Shown here: positions 61,854-64,000 of the stretch, one piece after another
Layout: every line of letters starts with the position of its first letter
Numbering within the stretch: the first letter of the stretch is position 1
Source of the DNA: Salmonirosea aquatica
GTDB taxonomy: Bacteria > Bacteroidota > Bacteroidia > Cytophagales > Spirosomataceae
DNA length: 64,000 nucleotides
Assembly: GCF_009296315.1 (NCBI RefSeq)
Contig: NZ_WHLY01000002.1
Location: forward strand, 310,001 to 374,000
Reading direction: 5' to 3'
Position numbers and translations under genes: made by a program
Notes under the pieces: model-generated
What the model was told of the DNA's origin: nothing
Database searches by the model: none
What the model saw: the letters and a program-made list of their open reading frames with translations, nothing else

Positions 61854-63200
61854 ATGAAACACGTCGTCATACTCGGAAACGGTATCAGTGGGATTACGGC
61901 CGCCCGGTACATACGCAAGTACTCCGACTATCGGATTACGGTTATTTCTGCCGAAACCGAGCATTTTTTCTCCCGTACCGCACTCATGTACATCTACATG
62001 GGTCATATGAAATACGAGCATACCAAACCCTACGAGGACTATTTCTGGGAGAAAAACCGCATCGAACTCCGGCACGCCTGGGTACAGGCTTTTGACTTCG
62101 CCAATAAAACCCTTACCCTCACCGAGCAGGGTACCGATGTGCCGGGTACGCTCACCTACGATATTCTGATTCTGGGGGTAGGCTCGGTGAGCAATCGGTT
62201 CGGTTGGCCGGGTCAGGATCTGGAAGGCGTACAGGGCTTGTACAACTATCAGGATCTCGAAGCCATGGAAGCCAATTCGGAGGGAGTCGAACGGGCCGTC
62301 ATAGTGGGTGGAGGATTGATCGGCATAGAAATGGCCGAAATGCTTCGGACGCGTGACATTGCCGTAACGATGCTGGTTCGGGAAAAAGAGTTCTGGGATG
62401 CTGTATTGCAGGTCGAAGAAGCGAAGATGATCGGCCGACACATCCGCGAACATGGAGTGGACCTTCGGCTGGTCACCGAGCTGGAGGAAATCACCGCTCA
62501 GGGCGAACGGGTGGGAGGCGTGGTTATGAAGAATGGCGAAAAACTCGACTGCCAGTTCGTAGGGCTAACCGTGGGCGTGAGTCCTAATATCGAGCAATTC
62601 AGAGATACGGAGCTGGAAACCGAAAAGGGCATACTAGTCAATCGGTTTCTGGAAACCAACCTGCCCGATGTGTATGCTATCGGAGACTGTGTGCAGCACC
62701 GTGAGCCGCCCGAAGGCCGCAAACCGGTGGAGCAGATCTGGTACACGGGCCGCATCATGGGTGAAACCGTCGCACGCAGCATATGCCAGGCCAAAACGCA
62801 GTATCAGCCCGGCGTTTTCTTCAACTCGGCCAAATTCTTCGATATCGAATATCAGACTTATGGACAGGTACCTGCGCAGGTACCCGCGGGCTTCCAGACC
62901 TTTTACTGGGAGCATGCAGAGGGTAGGATAGCCTTGCGGATCAACTACCGAAGCGGCAATGAGGCCGTCACAGGCATCAACGCCTTTGGAATGCGCCTCC
63001 GCCACGAAGTATGCGAAAAGTGGATCAAAGGCAAGAAAAGCGTGGGGTACATGCTGTCGCACCTGCGCGACGCCCATTTCGACCCGGAGTTTTTTAAGCG
63101 TCATGAAAAAGCCATTGTCCGAGCCTTCAATAAAACGCACCACGACCATACCATCCGACTGGGCGGCAGGCCAGCTTTTTGGGAAAAAGTGTTTGGATAA
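61854..63200 (+). CDS. NAD(P)/FAD-dependent oxidoreductase (pyridine nucleotide-disulphide family)
   Basis: A 448-residue flavoprotein. It begins MKHVVILGNGISGITAARYIRKY, the FAD Rossmann motif. A second NAD(P) motif is AVIVGGGLIGIEMAEMLR near residue 145, and the FAD Asp lies in DVYAIGDCVQH. The C-terminal third is not the usual dimerisation domain and carries HEVCEKWIKGKKSVGYML, a longer extension. There is no CxxxxC redox pair, so it is not a disulfide reductase; it may serve as an NADH dehydrogenase or ferredoxin-type reductase. Its downstream neighbour is a membrane protein 60 bp away, so they probably form an electron-transfer unit. Confidence 0.9.
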   Translation: MKHVVILGNGISGITAARYIRKYSDYRITVISAETEHFFSRTALMYIYMGHMKYEHTKPYEDYFWEKNRIELRHAWVQAFDFANKTLTLTEQGTDVPGTLTYDILILGVGSVSNRFGWPGQDLEGVQGLYNYQDLEAMEANSEGVERAVIVGGGLIGIEMAEMLRTRDIAVTMLVREKEFWDAVLQVEEAKMIGRHIREHGVDLRLVTELEEITAQGERVGGVVMKNGEKLDCQFVGLTVGVSPNIEQFRDTELETEKGILVNRFLETNLPDVYAIGDCVQHREPPEGRKPVEQIWYTGRIMGETVARSICQAKTQYQPGVFFNSAKFFDIEYQTYGQVPAQVPAGFQTFYWEHAEGRIALRINYRSGNEAVTGINAFGMRLRHEVCEKWIKGKKSVGYMLSHLRDAHFDPEFFKRHEKAIVRAFNKTHHDHTIRLGGRPAFWEKVFG

Positions 63201-63260
63201 AGAAATAGTACAGCCGGTCCCCCCTCCCATAATTCCACAAATAAATACTACAACAACGCT

Positions 63261-64000
63261 ATGACTGCTGTTCAAAAAATCGGCCTAACGTTATTTTCCA
63301 TGGGCTTTGCCATCTGGATCGTCACGCTCAGTCTGGGCCAATGCACCCTCACACCGGATATCCTGAGCGACACTACGCTCATTAAAAAAGAACATTATGA
63401 ATTGATAAGAGCCTCCGCCGCCCCCATGCTGGGTAAAACCTACACCACGGCGTTTTCCTTCGGCAACGCGTTTAGGGGAGCGGTCGATGAGGTCAACCAG
63501 AAATTCAGAGACCAGCAGCAATACGACAAAGTAATTTATGACAATTACGCTTTTCCCGTGACCAAAGCCGCCTCGGTGGGGGCCATCACCGAGTATACCG
63601 CCCTATGGTTCTGGTTGAGCATCGGGCTGGCGATTGTGGGGGCGCTGATGTACATTTTTCCTAAAAAGCGCCTCCTGCCCGGCATCAAGAACGACCATAT
63701 TTTTCACCATCCGGCCACGTCACGCGGTTGGCTCGGAATCTTGCTAGGTACCTTTCTGATTTTGTTCTACGTCGTGCTCTACTTTTACCCCGAGTACATC
63801 GTCAACTGGGTCATCCTGGTCGATCCGATTAGCCGGGCGCTCAACGGGGGACCCGCTTCGCAATGGTTCCTGTACGGCTTTCTGTATTCACTCTGCATCC
63901 TGGTCATGGGAGTTCGGATGATCATCAAGTACCGCCATTCACCTTATCAGCAAATCCGGTCAGTGTCGGTAATGTTTTTTCAGACTTCGTTTGCCTTTCT
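63261..64000 (+). CDS. Membrane protein, probable FeS-binding/electron-transfer partner, 5' part (cut at window end)
   Basis: The frame starts MTAVQKIGLTLFSMGFAIWI and is open to the window end, 246 codons. Hydrophobic segments lie at about 5-25, 115-133, 157-179, 206-222 and the edge. ILVDPISRALNGGPASQWFLYGF and KYRHSPYQQIRSVSVMFFQTS resemble the N-terminal part of Bacteroidota membrane proteins annotated as 4Fe-4S-binding, but the cluster cysteines would lie beyond the edge. It follows the FAD oxidoreductase by 60 bp, which supports an electron-transfer role. Confidence 0.75.
   Translation, partial: MTAVQKIGLTLFSMGFAIWIVTLSLGQCTLTPDILSDTTLIKKEHYELIRASAAPMLGKTYTTAFSFGNAFRGAVDEVNQKFRDQQQYDKVIYDNYAFPVTKAASVGAITEYTALWFWLSIGLAIVGALMYIFPKKRLLPGIKNDHIFHHPATSRGWLGILLGTFLILFYVVLYFYPEYIVNWVILVDPISRALNGGPASQWFLYGFLYSLCILVMGVRMIIKYRHSPYQQIRSVSVMFFQTSFAF

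Overview
The window looks like about 64 kb of chromosome from a Bacteroidota bacterium of the order Cytophagales, probably near Spirosomaceae/Dyadobacter. This is inferred from content: a SusC/SusD pair, a T9SS type-B sorting domain, a PorE-like OmpA/TPR/beta-propeller protein, DUF5916 and DUF5723 proteins, a CcmB-C-D-E-F haem pathway with a cysteine-type CcmE, many lipoproteins and TAnnTTTG-type promoters. GC content is near 50 %. I saw no rRNA, tRNA, CRISPR array, insertion sequence, integrase or phage gene, so this is ordinary chromosome with small lineage-specific patches.

Layout. 0-7.3 kb: 3' end of tilS, an OmpA/TPR/beta-propeller envelope protein, a rhodanese, dapF, rplS, nnr and a tiny membrane protein. 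7.3-15 kb: feoAB on the minus strand, divergent from a ccmB-ccmC-ccmD-ccmE-ccmF cluster. 15-25 kb: a VOC protein, an M20 peptidase, two convergent L,D-transpeptidases, a DUF5916 outer-membrane protein, a peptide deformylase-like protein, an MFS transporter (frameshifted) and a DMT transporter. 25-35 kb: a two-domain M16 peptidase, DUF2147, a small lipoprotein, a 1532-residue TamB-like protein and tsaD (frameshifted). 35-45 kb: a MOSC protein, a polytopic membrane protein, a CBS/CorC protein, class II aldolase, three tandem paralogous lipoproteins, a BASS transporter, a T9SS cargo protein and pyrB. 45-52 kb: an outer-membrane protein with two LVIVD-repeat lipoproteins, then susC/susD. 52-64 kb: acyl-ACP thioesterase, a Tat-exported Gfo/Idh/MocA protein, cspA, guaA, DUF1328, an OmpA protein beside a DUF5723 protein (frameshifted), a lipoprotein, an AI-2E family protein, OsmC, an FAD oxidoreductase and the 5' part of a membrane protein.

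The most unusual sequence-level signal is the density of the palindrome GGTACC. By hand count it occurs about 38 times in the first 20.4 kb, roughly eight times the random expectation, in all three reading frames and between genes. The second is that tsaD, an MFS gene and a DUF5723 gene are each broken by one missing G in a poly-G run. One shared cause, most simply base-calling error, fits better than three independent gene deaths. The third is a tandem trio of secreted lipoproteins sharing WWCD and QR..G...G.W motifs. I found no clear new defence, toxin or biosynthetic system.
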